Origin: Vermamoeba vermiformis
Taxonomy: Eukaryota; Tubulinea; Echinamoebida
Assembly (NCBI GenBank): GCA_045837725.1
Contig: JBEWZL010000127.1
Span: 124,001 to 188,000 of the forward strand
DNA length: 64,000 nt
Reading direction: 5' to 3'
Notes under the pieces: model-generated
What the model was told of the DNA's origin: nothing
The model's database searches: none
The model's input: the letters and a program-made list of their open reading frames with translations, nothing else
In this document: piece after piece, positions 1 to 11,400 of the stretch
How positions within the stretch are numbered: position 1 is the first letter of the stretch
Layout of the letters: each line of letters begins with the position of its first letter
Translations under genes and position numbers: made by a program

Positions 1-1442
1 ACTACTGCTGGTACGTTAGTGCCACGCCATTCGTGTCAGAGTAAGTACAATTGCACAGCTAGATTAGTCATTATGCCTGGCCACTAATTATTGTTGCACA
101 GTCGGTTGTTCGATTCTGTGAAGATTTTTTTGGGCATTTGGCCTCCCGACTTCAAACTTCAAACAACTCTCGCTGATCTATACGAGCAGTAAGTATATAT
201 ATATACATTTACCATATTTCTCACGGTTCACTTTGTCGCTAGTTACGTGGAGATGGATTTGATCATGAAACATCTCGTTTGGCGCAACACCAAGGAGAGT
301 ATTCAAGACGAATATAACGTGCCTGATTATGAAGAGGAAGTCGTGTGGGTCGATTGTCATCCAATTGAAACCAAGTTCTATCAGCGTAACAGTACGACGA
401 CTGATCGATCGACAACATTAGTGTCTTTAACAAAGTTCTAACTAAGATTCATCAGGCATCAATTGGCGAGATGGCCCTCGTTATTTAAATATACCGTTGG
501 ATAGTTACAAAGACGATGAAATCTACCATTTGAAGGCAAGTCCGAGGTTTTCAGTTCAAAATATTTAATAATGTTTCGCAACGGCAGAGATACTACCCCC
601 ATAAAACGAAGGAATTGGAAGCATGGTACTCTGTGGTGCGTAATTAATTATAGGTTATCGCTTTGATTTTGACACCTGTCATTTTTTTTGCAGCCGTACG
701 TTCTGAGCTGCACGAACATAGCGTACAAAGAATTGAAAGTGCTAAACGAATATGGCAGTAAATATGCAAAGATATTAGCTTGGTTGGAAGAGCGAATCGA
801 AGAAGATGAATCCAACCGATTTTTGTTCTTTTCAACGGTACGAAAACTCCTCTCGACAATGACTCTAATTGAATTATTTTGACTAGGAAAACACATCGCT
901 TTGGCTATTAGGGCAAATGTTGACTGAAAATGGCATTTCTTACTCAAAATTTGACGGGTAATGTGGTGAAATTACGTAAAAATATGCTGACGCTTTCAAG
1001 CAATGTGACCCAAAAGGCTAAAGGCCTGAAGCAGTTCAAAGAAGATAACGTCAAAGTGATGCTGCTGAGTCTCGTCAAGTCAGCGTCAGGACTGAACTTG
1101 ATCGAAGCCAATTACATCGTGTTGATGGATCCCATGATAGGTTCGGTCGAAGAGTCACGTGCATATGAACTGCAAGCATTGGGCAGAGCTCATCGTCAAG
1201 GACAAGATCAGACCGTACGTTTAGTTAGATTTGTGCTGAAAAACACATTCGAAGAAGAGCTTTACAACCGCAACAAATCCAACGGCAGAGGTAAAATAAT
1301 ATCACATAGCAAACGTGTTATTAAGATGTTCGATCAAGATTCAGAGGATCAAAAGGCTACATTACAACGCAGTGGCAGTTCCCTTCAGTTGTGGGCTAGA
1401 TCGTCGAGTGCTGCGTCGTTGCGTCAAATGATGGAAAAATAA
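1..1442 (+). CDS. SNF2-family helicase, C-terminal lobe (5' partial, SHPRH-like)
   Basis: C-terminal part of a SNF2/SWI2 DNA-dependent ATPase; the 5' end lies outside the window. An early exon (about 243-391) encodes MKHLVWRNTKESIQDE, the linker that closes lobe 1 in SHPRH/RAD5-type remodellers, then the FYQR element. The last exons carry helicase motif V (SASGLNLIEANYIVLMDP) and motif VI (ALGRAHRQGQ), the arginine-finger region that contacts ATP. A 50-nt intron at about 951-1001 joins FDG to NVTQKAKGL. The donor near 536 is AAG|GCAAGT, a GC-AG intron. No RING finger is visible in the part present. Stop TAA at 1440-1442. SHPRH-like is by pattern only; HLTF/RAD16 relatives are possible. The role expected of the family is chromatin remodelling or DNA-damage tolerance in the nucleus. 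Confidence 0.85.
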
Positions 1443-1504
1443 TCGGATCTGTTGGTCAAGAAAAACTTACGCTAGCTTTTATTATTATTAAACGATAAAA
1501 TTTC

Positions 1505-1640
1505 TCATATTATACTACTTTTATATTCGAATTCAGGGGTGGCGCCAACTTCGTGAGCGGTTTTTTGCAGCTTCCGTTGCAACTTTTCTTTTTGTTTCTG
1601 GCCTTGCTCAGTTAGCAGGCTGTGCTTGTTTAAAATATTA
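1505..1640 (-). CDS. possible small coiled-coil exon, unknown
   Basis: The minus strand reads a charged helix (EKLQRKLQKTAHEVGATPEF) ending in a stop at 1505. An acceptor-like TAG/CAG lies just upstream at about 1630-1640. The composition looks coding, with alternating K/E/Q/L and an aromatic-acidic tail. No convincing first exon was found, and its 5' side would run into the first exon of the plus-strand gene starting at 1666. I do not recognise it. It could be the last exon of a very small gene or a chance reading frame. Confidence 0.22.
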
Positions 1641-1665
1641 GAAGCACAAATAATATTTATTTTGA

Positions 1666-3908
1666 ATGGCGAGCGTATTAATTGAGAAGCTTGCTCACAA
1701 GCCACAACTCCAACCAAATCCACTATGCGACAGGAAAATATCAAATGACAATAATATTAAGAATAACAATGACGGCCAAAATAATTGCGAATTATTGGAA
1801 GTGATTGCGGATTTGTTGGTTCAAAGGAAAATTACTGAAAATCGTATCTCACTCCAAATTAAAGAAAAAAAAGGCAATAGTACGCATTAAATCTCATAAC
1901 TAGACGCAATTTAATTAATGAAATTATATTTTAGGGTTGGTGATTGGAGATCTGGCGCGTAATTTGCATTATGAAGTTTGGTGGCACGATAATAGGCGAG
2001 AAGGAATAAGAGAGATGGTAATATGCGAACTAAATTATTGATTGCGCTTGGGCAATGAGCGCTAAGCTCATTGAAAGATGATGCATCGTCTTCTGAGAGA
2101 ACATCCGATCCCGAATCTACTCATTGCCGACTTTGATTTCAAATTCAATGGCCGTAACTATCTACTACGACAAAAGGACTGCAATGAAGTCAGCTTAACA
2201 GCGTACCTCAACGCTGGAGAAAAGTAAGAGCACCATCGCACCTTGTACCGGATCCAAATTACTCAAATTTGTTATTGAACAGTAGGTCTATCGAGCTTAG
2301 TTTTGACGATGTTATGAGAGGCATTCAGACCCTGTACGAAATACAACGCAGGTCAAAAGAACCAGGAATTATCAGTGAAACCAAGCCTGTTCACATTTAC
2401 ACCCACTATTCTGCCGATCGAACGATTATAATGCCAAATAAGGAAAGAGGGTTCGATTTTAAGTATGAAATTACCAATGAAATTTCTGTGCTCGCTAAAT
2501 ATTCAGGGTACGTAAGCAGGATTTGAGCTTGAATCGACCAGTTAGTAATTTATTCTCAGCGATAACATTGCCGAAGTATTCTATCCCGCTGATTTCGAAT
2601 ATGATTGTCAATATTCAGTTTATCAATCAATGGCAGCAGGTAAACGGGTACAATTTTTTTCGGAGAATTTCATGAATTAATTAATTGTCGTTTTTAGCTG
2701 CTAAGCTCGCTGGTGCTGCTCCAGAGATCGTTGAACGCATTCACAAAAAAGGCTTGAACTGTGTCACTAAACCTCTGCCTATCGATGACATTCTCACTGG
2801 CAAGTCCAAATACGACAATTACCATTACGTGTACCAGAGCTTGCCGTATTCACCAATCGACATCAAACATCCAGAGAATGCAGAACAGTATTTGGAACAC
2901 TTGGCTGATTTAATGATGCAGCACAACGTACTGCAAACGAGGCCCGTATTCAGAATTATGGAACAAGACAGCTACAGTAAAACAAAAACGGATCCGCGTT
3001 AAAAATAATTACTAAGATCCTTGTTTTAATAGGACACAGAGTCGCCGATCAAAACGACAATTGGTTTGAAATTGCCTGGCAGTACGGACAAAAAGAAGAG
3101 ATTTTGAAAGACTTGGTAAGGTCTTATTGACTAGTAATAATCGGTTGCTCGATTATTTTAAACTAACGCGCATATTTCCAGGCAATACACCGAATTTTGC
3201 GTGAAGAAAAAGTGCCACATTTGATCACAGCCGAGTTTGGTTTTGAGTACGAAAATGTGTCTTGGCTTGTATTCCGATATTATCACCGTGGTCTTAGCTC
3301 TCTATAACGCCTATCCAGCTAAAATGTAAGCTAATTACCATTTTCTGAATTTTATTAGAACTAAAGATTACTTACTATTATAGGCACATGTTGCAGTTAA
3401 AAGATGTGTTGAAAGCAGTGCGGCAATTGTACCAACTGTTCAGTCGCTATATTGTGCCGATAGATCAAATTTGTGCTGCGCGGCCATTGTCCGTGAAGAC
3501 GCGAATGTTTAGCTCACAGGATTTGTGGCTCATTCCTGATGGCAAGGGCGGCTACGATTTCAAATTCATCGTCAACTACTCATACAGCGTGATGAAATTG
3601 ACCGAGTAAGTACATCATAACGGATATAGTGTTTATATATTAATCGTATTTAGCGATGGTGCGGGCATATTAATATATGAGAACGATTCGTTCAGTGAGG
3701 CACATTTTCCTGCTTTTTCAAGGCTAGGAACAGGTACGACTGTTAAATACAAATCAATGATTAGATCTATTTATAACATATTACAATAGTGGCAGAAGAT
3801 CTTGGTTACGAAGAACTGGGTCAGCTAATATCAGATCTAGATCCGTATCAAGCCGATTTTGAAGAAATTTACAATGTTATCAACCGATGTGGTTCAATTT
3901 CAACGTAG
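1666..3908 (+). CDS. unknown multi-exon protein, duplicated family copy A (one frame break)
   Basis: About ten short exons whose splice phases agree, from MASVLIEKLAHK to a TAG at 3906-3908. The protein has two related halves. Each contains a DFDFKFNGRN / FEYENVSW type strand followed by a helical LY-rich stretch (RGIQTLYEIQRR and KAVRQLYQLFSR) and a GFDFKYEI / GYDFKFIV strand, so an internal duplication is likely. No enzyme motif, signal peptide or membrane segment was seen and I do not recognise the family. A close inverted copy lies at 41139-42758, and even the intron at about 2640-2698 is nearly identical there. Near 3290 this copy has one extra base relative to the other copy, which puts a stop just before the NAYPAKM segment. 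It may therefore be a pseudogene or carry a sequence error. The start is uncertain. Confidence 0.55.
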
Positions 3909-4638
3909 AATATCCTGCACAAACGCTTAACGTAATCAAAGGGGATAGAACCACGTCAAATGTGAGATTGTACCAACTACTGTACCGGAAAATTGTCTCA
4001 CCATTCGCCTGTGTTCATTAATACAAACAGATCCGTGGAGGCATAAAGTACTATCCATAGCTCGTGTAACATAACCAATGAAATTTATTCGCAGCACACC
4101 ATTAGCAAACATCCTGTATGAAATAAGATTAGCACATCTACTTCGACTTACCCTTCCAATAGAAGCACAACCCCGTGGCCATATATATGAGCGTTATTTA
4201 TCCCGCGTTCATCATCGCCAAGGCACATTTAGCAAGTTCATCGCAAGTCTCACTCCGACATTAGTATTGTTCAGACAAGACGGATCCGAAACAAAAGCTA
4301 AGTCACGTGCGGGAGCTGTAGCATAGTGCAATAACGAGTGCCATATATCATCATATGCACCGTTAAACGCTTACAGCCAGAGTGAGACTGCTATAATGAG
4401 ACGCGACATTGTACATCGCCATTCATTAATAACGTCATTGGTTTAAGTTATTTTAGTATGATGTGATGAGTAGTATATACATCGTGCTGAATAATAAAAT
4501 ATAATACAGCGCGTTCAAAATTTGGATTTTGAGATCCAAAACCAATGACGTTATGTTAAGTGCCTTGGTGGCCACTCAGCGTGTCTAAAACAAACGCCAA
4601 GTGGCACCTCCTAATAAATAATACTATATATAAACTGC
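3909..4638. other. intergenic region with inverted repeats
   Basis: There is no convincing gene here. An open frame at 4078-4326 lacks typical codon and domain signals. The region lies between the convergent ends of the duplicated gene and the R3H gene. It contains a 16-bp perfect inverted repeat pair and a nearby hairpin, listed separately. Confidence 0.5.
4429..4554. repeat. 126-bp segment bounded by 16-bp perfect inverted repeats (MITE-like)
   Basis: ATAACGTCATTGGTTT at 4429-4444 is repeated exactly in reverse complement at 4539-4554. Just inside the right arm, TTTGGAT (4521-4527) pairs with ATCCAAA (4534-4540) as a short hairpin. No coding potential lies inside. Size and ends resemble a small non-autonomous DNA element, but no clean target-site duplication is visible. 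The arms also hold CCAAT and TGACGT words, so a regulatory role is possible. Confidence 0.4.
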
Positions 4639-5649
4639 CTAGCATTCGACAAGACGGTTCTCGCCTACGAAAAGAAGTCAGAACAAAATTCTTATGTGGA
4701 TGTAGTTGCGTACCTAATCGAGTCAAAAAGACAGTCAAGGGCAGTTCAGGAGGTACGTAGGCTCCGCTCTTGTTCTTCTTAACAACGGTCAATCGTCCTG
4801 CAGCTGTATCGCAGCTAAGAAAAAAACTCGTTACAAATTTGACCGTCAAAATTTAAAGCTTGAATTTTTGACTGCCAAAAATTTAGTCAAGAATTCTGAC
4901 TGAGAAATAACAAGAACAGGTCAGTATTTAAGACGTACCTATAGCAAGTCAAGCAATAATATTGCGCAATTCCGTGCGCTAGCCTTCTAGCAAAGCTGTC
5001 CTTGAAATAAAAGCATTCGTAGTCTTCGCCGGTCAGATCCAAGTCAACGCCAGCAGGCACCTTGTTCATATTAGGCGAGTCTCCTATTTGCACGCCAAAC
5101 ACTTTGTCGTCGATATCTTCCAACATGGCGCTAGATCCGTATTTTCTGAGAAGTTTTCGAGTCTCAGAGTCTAATCGTTGGAAAGCCTGTTCTGGCGTCA
5201 ATTCGATTGGCTTGGACGGTCCAGCGTTAGTTTCAATTTGAAACACATCGCTGAGCTTGGGTCGTTGTTTGCCACAAAGTGCCGAGATCTTCTCTTCTTG
5301 TTCTTCTTCAGTAATGTTCAAAAACTCTTCAAATAAGGCCATTTTTTCTTTGTCCAAAAATAACTCCGAGAAAGGGGTATATTTGGGCTCGTATAAATCT
5401 TCTTCGTACAAATCCGCGAATGAAGGCATCGCATCTCCTTGAAAAGCTGCGTGATCGTGCGCCAACTCGCGGTTCATGCGCCATAGTACATATTCTAATG
5501 ATTATACTGTTAATAATCGACTTAAAACATCATAAACGACGGATCCACAAACAAGAAAAAATTGGAAACGAAGTAGGCCGACACTTGCCTTGCATTAATT
5601 GTTCATATCTTCGGCTACCAGGCTTTCCCATGCGCAATCTACGACCCAT
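4639..5649 (-). CDS. R3H-associated domain protein (R3HDM4-like)
   Basis: Spliced minus-strand gene starting MGRRLRMGKPGSRRYEQL at 5649. A GC-AG intron (donor AAG|GCAAGT) leads into EYVLWRMNRELAHDHAA. The body has FEEFLNITEEEQEE, then AFQRLDSETRKLLRKY and FARRLAHGIAQYY, the pattern of the R3H-associated N-terminal domain found in R3HDM4. Two further exons add RLTVVKKNKSGAYVPPEL, the R3H-like strand/helix region thought to bind single-stranded nucleic acid, then end GENRLVEC with TAG at 4639-4641. About 270 aa, close to the family length. A cytosolic or nuclear nucleic-acid-binding role is an inference from the family; no experimental function is well established. Confidence 0.75.
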
Positions 5650-5807
5650 AGAGTCGCGTGGGCCATATTCTACGTGAATTTGTTAGCTTTGTTGGATGTG
5701 GTGATAGCGCGAAATAGCGCGAGAAAAGTATTTTATTTTTAAACTTGTAATTTATCGTTTTATCGAATATGGACGTTACGTTATTATAAATTCGTGATAA
5801 TTTGCTG

Positions 5808-6174
5808 CTATAAAATAAATCTTGTGGAGCTTGATAACGCATCTGGCATTTTTGGGAATAATTGCGTAAATTAAAATTCCAAATTGAAGATTTACTTATA
5901 TTAGTTATTTATACTATATTCATATTATTGCCCACTTACTCTTAGCTTTTTTCTTCAACGAGCGCTTGTTCGGAGTTCTGTTTCGTTGATTTGATGGTAA
6001 ATTTTGCTCGATCTTAGCAAGACTATTTTAAATAAATTAATGTTAATATTGATATTAACAATATAGATAAATAAATATTTATTTGTCATCGTGGAATTAT
6101 AATTGAAATCCGCTGGGTTGAAGGACGTACTCTGCGCTGTCAAGGTCAAATCCTTCAAAGAGTACTGACGACAT
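5808..6174 (-). CDS. tiny basic protein, unknown (three exons)
   Basis: ATG at 6174 starts MSSVLFEGFDLDSA. A GTACGT donor is followed by an exon encoding DLAKIEQNLPSNQR and then the basic run NKRSLKKKAK. A last exon encodes NALSSSTRFIL and stops at 5808. Both splice joins keep the frame, which argues for a real gene of about 52 aa. The acidic start and strongly basic middle suggest a nuclear or ribosome-associated peptide, but I do not recognise it. It could also be a fragment of a longer gene with an unseen exon. Confidence 0.42.
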
Positions 6175-6553
6175 GATTGTAGTCTTTGTTACACTAATTA
6201 AATGCGACTGATAGTCGTGGTCTTGTTGAATAAACAGGCACAAAAAATGAAAAACCGAAACAAATAACGGCACACAAGGTAGGAAAGTCTGAGAAAAGCA
6301 AAGGAAAGGCACTAATTTAACTCACAAACATCGCTCGATGAGACTGGTGGGAAAATATTGCGGCCCGATAGATCACCTTACTTTAAATCACACTTTGCGC
6401 GAAATAAAGCACATCTGGCGCGTTTTTTGAAAGTTTGCCACAAACCGTCTATCTTAATCTGGAACTTATATTGATAATGATATTTATTACACAGTATTAC
6501 AAAGAACATTTGCCTCGCGCAGGCACCTCAGCAGGAGGACATCCGAGATCCGT
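6175..6553. other. intergenic, nothing recognised
   Basis: AT-rich spacer between two minus-strand genes. It would hold the promoter of the tiny basic gene and the 3' end of the proline-rich gene. An AGATCCG word sits at 6546-6552, directly beyond the stop of the proline-rich gene. Confidence 0.5.
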
Positions 6554-8358
6554 TTACCATTTCTTCGCAGCAGCTTTCGGCGGAGGTGGTGGAGGTCCCT
6601 TGCGGCTATAATCAGGTAACGCATTAAGTGCTGCTTTAACTTTAGGTGGAGGAGGTGTTGGTGCTCCTTTTTTGGGCGGTGGTGGCGTGGGGCCAGTCTT
6701 TTTGGCTGCGGGTACTTGAGGCGAGGACGGGCCTTTTTTGGGTGGCACGGCTTGGACTATAAATAGATCATATATTAATACTTGGTCATATAAATTGAGT
6801 TCTCAGACTTACCTGGAGCTTTTTTAGGTGCAGGAGCTACTCGGTTAAAATCAAAAGTTAATAAGGACTAGTAACATAGTTTAGTATTCAACGGTCTTAC
6901 CTTTGGGTGGTGGCAAAGTGGGCGGTGAGACGGCTTTTTTGGGTGGTAAAGGGGGTTGGGCAGCAACTTTTGGAGGTGGTACGGGCGGCGGGGTTGCACG
7001 GGGTGACAATGGAGGTGGTCCTGTATTCGACGCCTGTGGTGAGTGCGTGCGAGGACTGACGGGCACTTTTGGTGGTCCGTTCTCTCCTTTCGGTGTAGGT
7101 CGTACTGGCGGCAGTTTGCCAGCACTGTTGCTCTTTGGCACCGGTGGTGGAGGTGCTGTGTTGCGCGGTGATGTCGCGGGTCCTGTTAGTGACACTTGCG
7201 TTGAATGTGTGCGAGGACTTGTTGCGGGTTTAGGTACCGGTGGCGGTGGTGCTTTGCGCGGGCTGGGCCTGCGATTGAAATGTAAGTAAGTATACGGGAC
7301 CGTTAAAAATATGCTCGTGTCACGTTGACTTGCCAAAAAATTTCTTCGTCTCACATAATAATTCGTTACGAATCAATTTGTTAATCTTAAATAGACCTCG
7401 GCTCAGTGTTATGTTTAGCATCGAGATGTTAATCTTTGGCATAGCATCGATATTTCAGTCGTGCCAAGTAGCACACTCGCGTCGACACTTACGCAGTGTA
7501 TTCCTCTTGATATTCTTCTTGATACTCTTCCTGATACTCCTCTTGATATCCATTTGAATGATTGTAATTATTGCCGTTAGTATATGGTGTTACTTGTGGT
7601 TTTGGAGGCGGTGTAATGCCTGGTCTGGGTGATAGATATTTGGCGGTGGTGGAGGAGGTGCCCCATACGAACTTCCTGCTGCTATAAAATAATATTGGAA
7701 TATTAGTAACAAGCCATAGTGAGCTAAAACAGCGCATTTATCAAATTTTTGAAATTTCATGTAGTCGAAACGCTATCGTTTCAAAGCTATAATTTGTTAA
7801 ATTAATAGTTATTTGCCGCTTATGGATAGACTGATTATTAATTTATGCATTAATGTATTATAAAGCATAATTAATTTTCAAAACCGAATGACAGCAGTAG
7901 GTGAGTATCTTGACAAGAAAGACGATAATTTTAATATTCGTCATATTTTGAAAATATTTTGTTATTTTTTTCCCTGGACGTGCGAGCATTAAATTAAAGA
8001 AAATGGATTTAGCAAGATATTTTTGATTTCCAAATCCCAAATTAAAAACACGATCGTAATAAAGCTGCTTTATATAATTTCAAAATTGGAACGCGAAAAG
8101 CAAAATTTAAATTTAGTAAAGATTTTCAGATGTCGGCAGCGAGCCGTCCCATTTCTAATTACATACGATGCTCGATATTATTAAATTTGATGCATAATAT
8201 TAATATATTTAAATAAAATACTTACTAGGGACTACTGCAGGAAGCTGAATCTCAGTTCCCGTTGTTGCTCCGTTCGCATATTTTTTAGTGCCTCCTCTGA
8301 ACGCTGGAGGTGCTGGGAACGATGACGGATCTTTAAAGTGCCAGCTTGCTCGTTCCAT
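6554..8358 (-). CDS. proline-rich SH3/EVH1-ligand-like protein
   Basis: Starts MERASWHFKDPSSFPAPPAF at 8358, has an unusually long first intron of about 530 nt (7690-8220), and ends KAAAKKW with TAA at 6554-6556. The body is dominated by PPPPVPKP, PPPKVAAQPPLPPKK and similar stretches, which are class I/II SH3 and profilin-type ligands, with several SPRTHS spacers. A YQEE tandem repeat lies at about 7498-7555. No folded domain was seen; the chain is probably disordered. It lies 125 bp downstream of the SH2/villin-headpiece gene on the same strand, so a shared role in actin or adaptor signalling is tempting but inferred. The frame AGSSYGAPPPPPPNIY does not connect to SPRPGITPPPKPQ without a one-base change near 7630-7665. 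Confidence 0.68.
7498..7555 (-). repeat. YQEE-coding tandem repeat
   Basis: Four to five copies of a 12-bp unit encoding Tyr-Gln-Glu-Glu inside the proline-rich gene. The units differ mainly at synonymous positions, which argues for selection on the peptide. Tyrosines flanked by acidic residues are plausible phosphorylation sites. Confidence 0.6.
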
Positions 8359-8482
8359 TATAAAAAAGAAATAAATAATAACAGCTGTTCCGACGAGAAA
8401 AAAAGGCGACATCCAAAAATAGTAAAAAAAGATTTACTCAAACAAAACAGTTGTTTTCTATGTAGCATACAATGCGCTTTGT

Positions 8483-11400
8483 TTAAAACAACTTGGCCTT
8501 CTTCTTTGCCTCAAGTTGTTTCCATTGCGGCAGTTTGTAGAATTCATCACGCTTCATCTTGAACACGGATTCGAAGCTCTCGTCGGACAAATAGGCCTAT
8601 AGGGATTAAATAAATTAGCATATGACCTTATTATACCCGTGTACTATAATAGCATACCTCAAGTTTCTTGACGTCAGCACCTTCAGGCTTCGTCACAAGT
8701 TGTTCGTAAGTGAACGATCCAGGTGTCACATCCGTTGGTGGGCCACGAGGAGTGCTAACAGGCGTGGTCTGTTTTTGAGCAGCAGAGCTCTTGGCCTGAG
8801 CAGCCTCACGCTCTGTCTTCTCTCGCGCCAAGCGGTCTTGTTCCTCGCGTTGACGCTTTTCTGCGGCCTCACGCTCAGACTTTTCGCGAGCCAATCGTTC
8901 TTGTTCTTGTTTCTCAGCTTGCTCACGAGCCAATCTCTCTTGCTCTTCACGTGTCAGCCTGCTCACGCGCTAACCGCTCTTGCTCTTCTTTTTCTGCTTT
9001 TTCTCGTGCCAATCGTTCTTGTTCCTCACGGTCAGCTTGTTCACGGGCCAATCTTTCTTGTTCTTGCTTCTCAGCCTGCTCTCGCGCTAATCGTTCTTGC
9101 TCTTCACGTTCAGCTTGTTCACGGGCCAAACGCTCTTGTTCTTCACGCTCGGCTTGCTCGCGCGCTAATCTTTCTTGTTCCTCACGCTCGGCCTGTTCAC
9201 GAGCCAGTCTATCGCGCTCTTCTTGTTCGGCCTTCTCGCGCGCAAGACGTTCTTGTTCCTCACGCTCAGCCTGTTCACGAGCCAATCTCTCTTGCTCTTC
9301 GGCTTGTTCACGAGCCAATCGTTCTTGCTCTTGCTTCTCAGCCTGTTCTCGCGCCAACCTTTCCTGTTCCGCTTTTTCTTGTTGCTGAAGTCGAGAGAGC
9401 TCGTCAGCTTGTACGAGGTCATCTTCGCCAGACTTCTCTTCGGACACCTCATAAACATCGTAGGCCGATGTGCGCTCTTGCACTGTGTCTTTGTAAGTGT
9501 CGTAGCCAGAGGGCGCTTCTTCGATGCCTTTGAAGCGATCGTCTTGATAACGGCCAACCTTGTCATCAGCCTCATCTTCCATACCGACGTATCGGTTATC
9601 GGGAGGTGGAACAGACTGGCTTTCGTTGTTGGTGTTGGAGTTGTTGGTGTTCGGCTTAGCAGCGTCCAATCCTTTGGAGTATTCTACATACGAGTCATCT
9701 TCGTAGCCCTTAAGCTCACGAGTCTCACCGGGCTTGTGATCATCGGTCGAATTGTTCAGATTTGAATCCACACTCGCGTTCAGAGCTTCGACGTACATGC
9801 CTACAACAACTCGTGAGCAAACAATTTCTGTCATCTCCGTCACTTTGCGTCTGGTTACCTTTAGCAGGGCTCGAAGACATTGGCACTACTGCGCTGCTCA
9901 GCGTGCTGTAACCACGCAAAGGCATGTCAGTGGATCTGTTGTTCGGGTTATCTTCTTCGACGTCGTCAGTACGCTCATAAGCTTGATAACTGCCGCCATC
10001 TAACATTAAAATGTCAGCACCTGTACGCCTACAATTCATCAAGTTGACAACTTACCTTCGGGTTCTTCCTCGCTCAATTCATGTTCACTGGCAGAGTCCT
10101 CAGGATGGTTCTCCAAATACCCGTTCTAATCAATTGTTAGACATGACGATCTGAGCACGTTTAAAGATTTCCATGGCACGTACCAAGTTCGAGGCGTAAT
10201 CCTTGAGACCGAGCATGTTCTTCACGGCACTCGAATCAATTCTCAAAGGAACAAGAGCGAAGCCCTTCTCGAAGAACAACTCTTCCAAGAACGTGTCAAT
10301 GGGCACTGCGTCTTCTTTTTTGATGCTAGTGTCCTTCTTGATGATCGACAAGAACGGGTCCTTGGCCCACCAACTACACAATGGTTAGACATGCATATTA
10401 ACTAATATGTATAATGCGAGTTATATATATGGTAGCTATAATTACCTTGGATTGTTAGTAATGTGGGCAATGTAACCGTCAACGTTGTAACTGAAGGCCA
10501 TGTAGCTCGGGTTAGTTCTGCTGAATCGCATCATAATGTGCTTGGGATATTTCTTCAACAAGTCCTCGGATTGCAATCGATTAATAAGCCCGCCAAATCC
10601 TTTGCCGAGCACGTATTTTTTGAAATTAGCCATGAAACGAGGATAAGGACCGAACAACGCCGTCAATAAATGCCACCTAAAATTATATTGTTAAGCCTCA
10701 TATAGTAATATAATATTTTTAGTATTGTCGTACTTGTAAGTGGTGACAATATTGTCCTTCGGGAAGTTCAAGAAATAGCCCAAATAATAAACGAGATCTT
10801 TGTTCTTGCATTCTTTGCCATAATCTTGCTCGAAGACTTTAGCGTAGAAGCTCTGAATAAAATAAAATTAATTAAATAGATTATATTGATTTAAATAACG
10901 CACATCAAAGGTACAGCAGTACGCCTTCGGTCCGATTCTAGACTCCCAAATCTTTCTGGCCTATTAATTTAGTTAATATCGGTACATAAAATATATTCGA
11001 ATCCGTTAATGCATACTTCATGATCGGTGATGACAAGAGAAGGGTGGTCTTTGACATCCGCTTCCGAACCTTTTTTGGATTCCGTTAACGGAAACATTAT
11101 GGTGATTTGGACCAAATATCTATTATTAAAATATTAGCTTTATATTTAAATTATTTACAAGCCGCTGTAAGCGCTTAAAGTTTGAAATTCACAAGCGTTA
11201 CTTAAAATTGTAATTTACTATCGAAATTAAATCAAATAGCTTTATAGGGTTATTTACCTTCGTAATGTCTGATCGAAAATTTCGAAGTTTTCTGTCATTT
11301 GGCGCTTCTCTTCGTAGATGTCCATAGCCATCTCCAAAGTCTCTTGCAACTGATCGATCATAAGAACCATCAATAACACGTATTCCTTGCGCGCATAATT

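Noticed and set aside
4078-4326. Plus-strand 82-codon frame between two genes
   Set aside because: No domain, no splice logic and no similarity to neighbours; likely chance.
6903-7289. Glycine-rich plus-strand frame resembling a glycine-rich cell-wall protein
   Set aside because: Antisense of the proline-rich exon; CCN codons read as GGN on the other strand.
8622-9533. Long plus-strand open frame of about 300 codons, Leu/Ser/Ala/Arg-rich
   Set aside because: It is the antisense image of the minus-strand heptad-repeat exon; repeat bias keeps several frames open and no domain appears.
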